Origin: CBDUVZ01 sp965370805
Lineage (GTDB): Bacteria; Hydrothermota; Tepidihabitantia; Tepidihabitantales; Tepidihabitantaceae
Length of the DNA: 22,588 bases
NCBI GenBank assembly: GCA_965370805.1
Contig: CBDUVZ010000042.1
Coordinates: 1 to 22,588 of the forward strand
Reading direction: 5' to 3'
How positions within the stretch are numbered: the stretch's first letter is position 1; every line of letters begins with the position of its first letter. The notes below the pieces were generated by a model. The model saw nothing but the letters and a program-made list of their open reading frames with translations, had not been told where the DNA came from and made no database searches. This document shows positions 22,460-22,588 of the stretch, in pieces. Position numbers and translations under genes: made by a program.

Positions 22460-22588
22460 CCGTCCAGACCCGGCTGTCGCCCGGCCTCTTCCCATCAAGC
22501 AGGAGAAACACATCCAGGCAGGCATGCGGGACTCCGTCTTTCCTCAGAATTGGATCTGCCCGAAATGTCAAGTCGGGCTGTTGGATTC
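22422..22588 (-). CDS. Possible 3' end of a gene running off the window
   Basis: One minus-strand frame is open from the window edge for 54 codons to a TAA at 22,422-22,424. It reads PDLTFRADPILRKDG, then CLDVFLLLDGKRPGDSRVWT. The residue mix is protein-like, but no family is recognised and the frame is short enough to be chance in GC-rich DNA. If real, the promoter of the next gene lies within its last codons. Confidence 0.3.
   Translation of the reverse strand, partial: IQQPDLTFRADPILRKDGVPHACLDVFLLLDGKRPGDSRVWTVDKRPFPPILSN

Overview
The window looks like a chromosomal segment of an uncultivated, GC-rich, Gram-negative-type bacterium. Every convincing gene lies on the minus strand, so transcription runs from high to low coordinates. 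The MoxR/Bat operon, the secreted lipoprotein-like proteins and the abundance of short interspersed low-complexity repeats (several forming parts of genes) remind me of FCB-related candidate phyla such as candidate division WOR-3. That placement is recollection, not a search result.

Right part (about 12,660-22,590). At the far right are two tandem, diverged copies of an unrecognised secreted protein, each with its own sigma70-like promoter (TTGACA, 16-bp spacer, TATCCT or TATTCT). One of these promoters appears to make a leaderless mRNA. Next comes a tightly packed aerotolerance-type operon: moxR AAA+ ATPase, DUF58, a DUF4381-like membrane protein, batA, a batB-batC fusion, batD and batE. Most junctions overlap by 1-4 bases. 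The MoxR ATPase is expected to act as a chaperone or remodeller for the von Willebrand A proteins of the inner membrane and periplasm. Interspersed repeats have landed at the start codons and inside the coding regions of batD and the DUF4381-like gene.

Middle (about 11,470-12,660). There is no convincing gene here. It holds two long arrays with an exact 12-bp period (11,569-11,892 and about 12,110-12,480) and a pair of short interspersed repeats (12,541-12,635).

Left part (365-11,439). This is a defence-type cassette on one strand: a PLD/SNF2 helicase with its own promoter, a large adenine-N6 methyltransferase, an unrecognised 403-residue protein, a remnant of a second methyltransferase tail, a Schlafen/AlbA_2 ATPase-like regulator, a DprA/SLOG-like Rossmann protein and a 90-residue unknown. 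The helicase-methylase pair recalls class 1 DISARM (DrmD/DrmMI), but no DrmA, DrmB or DrmC is present in the window. The cassette is bracketed by 12-bp-period arrays at 48-167 and 11,569-11,892. The methyltransferase-tail remnant shows that the cassette was rearranged by gene replacement or insertion. The best candidate for an undescribed system is this cassette together with its bracketing repeats.
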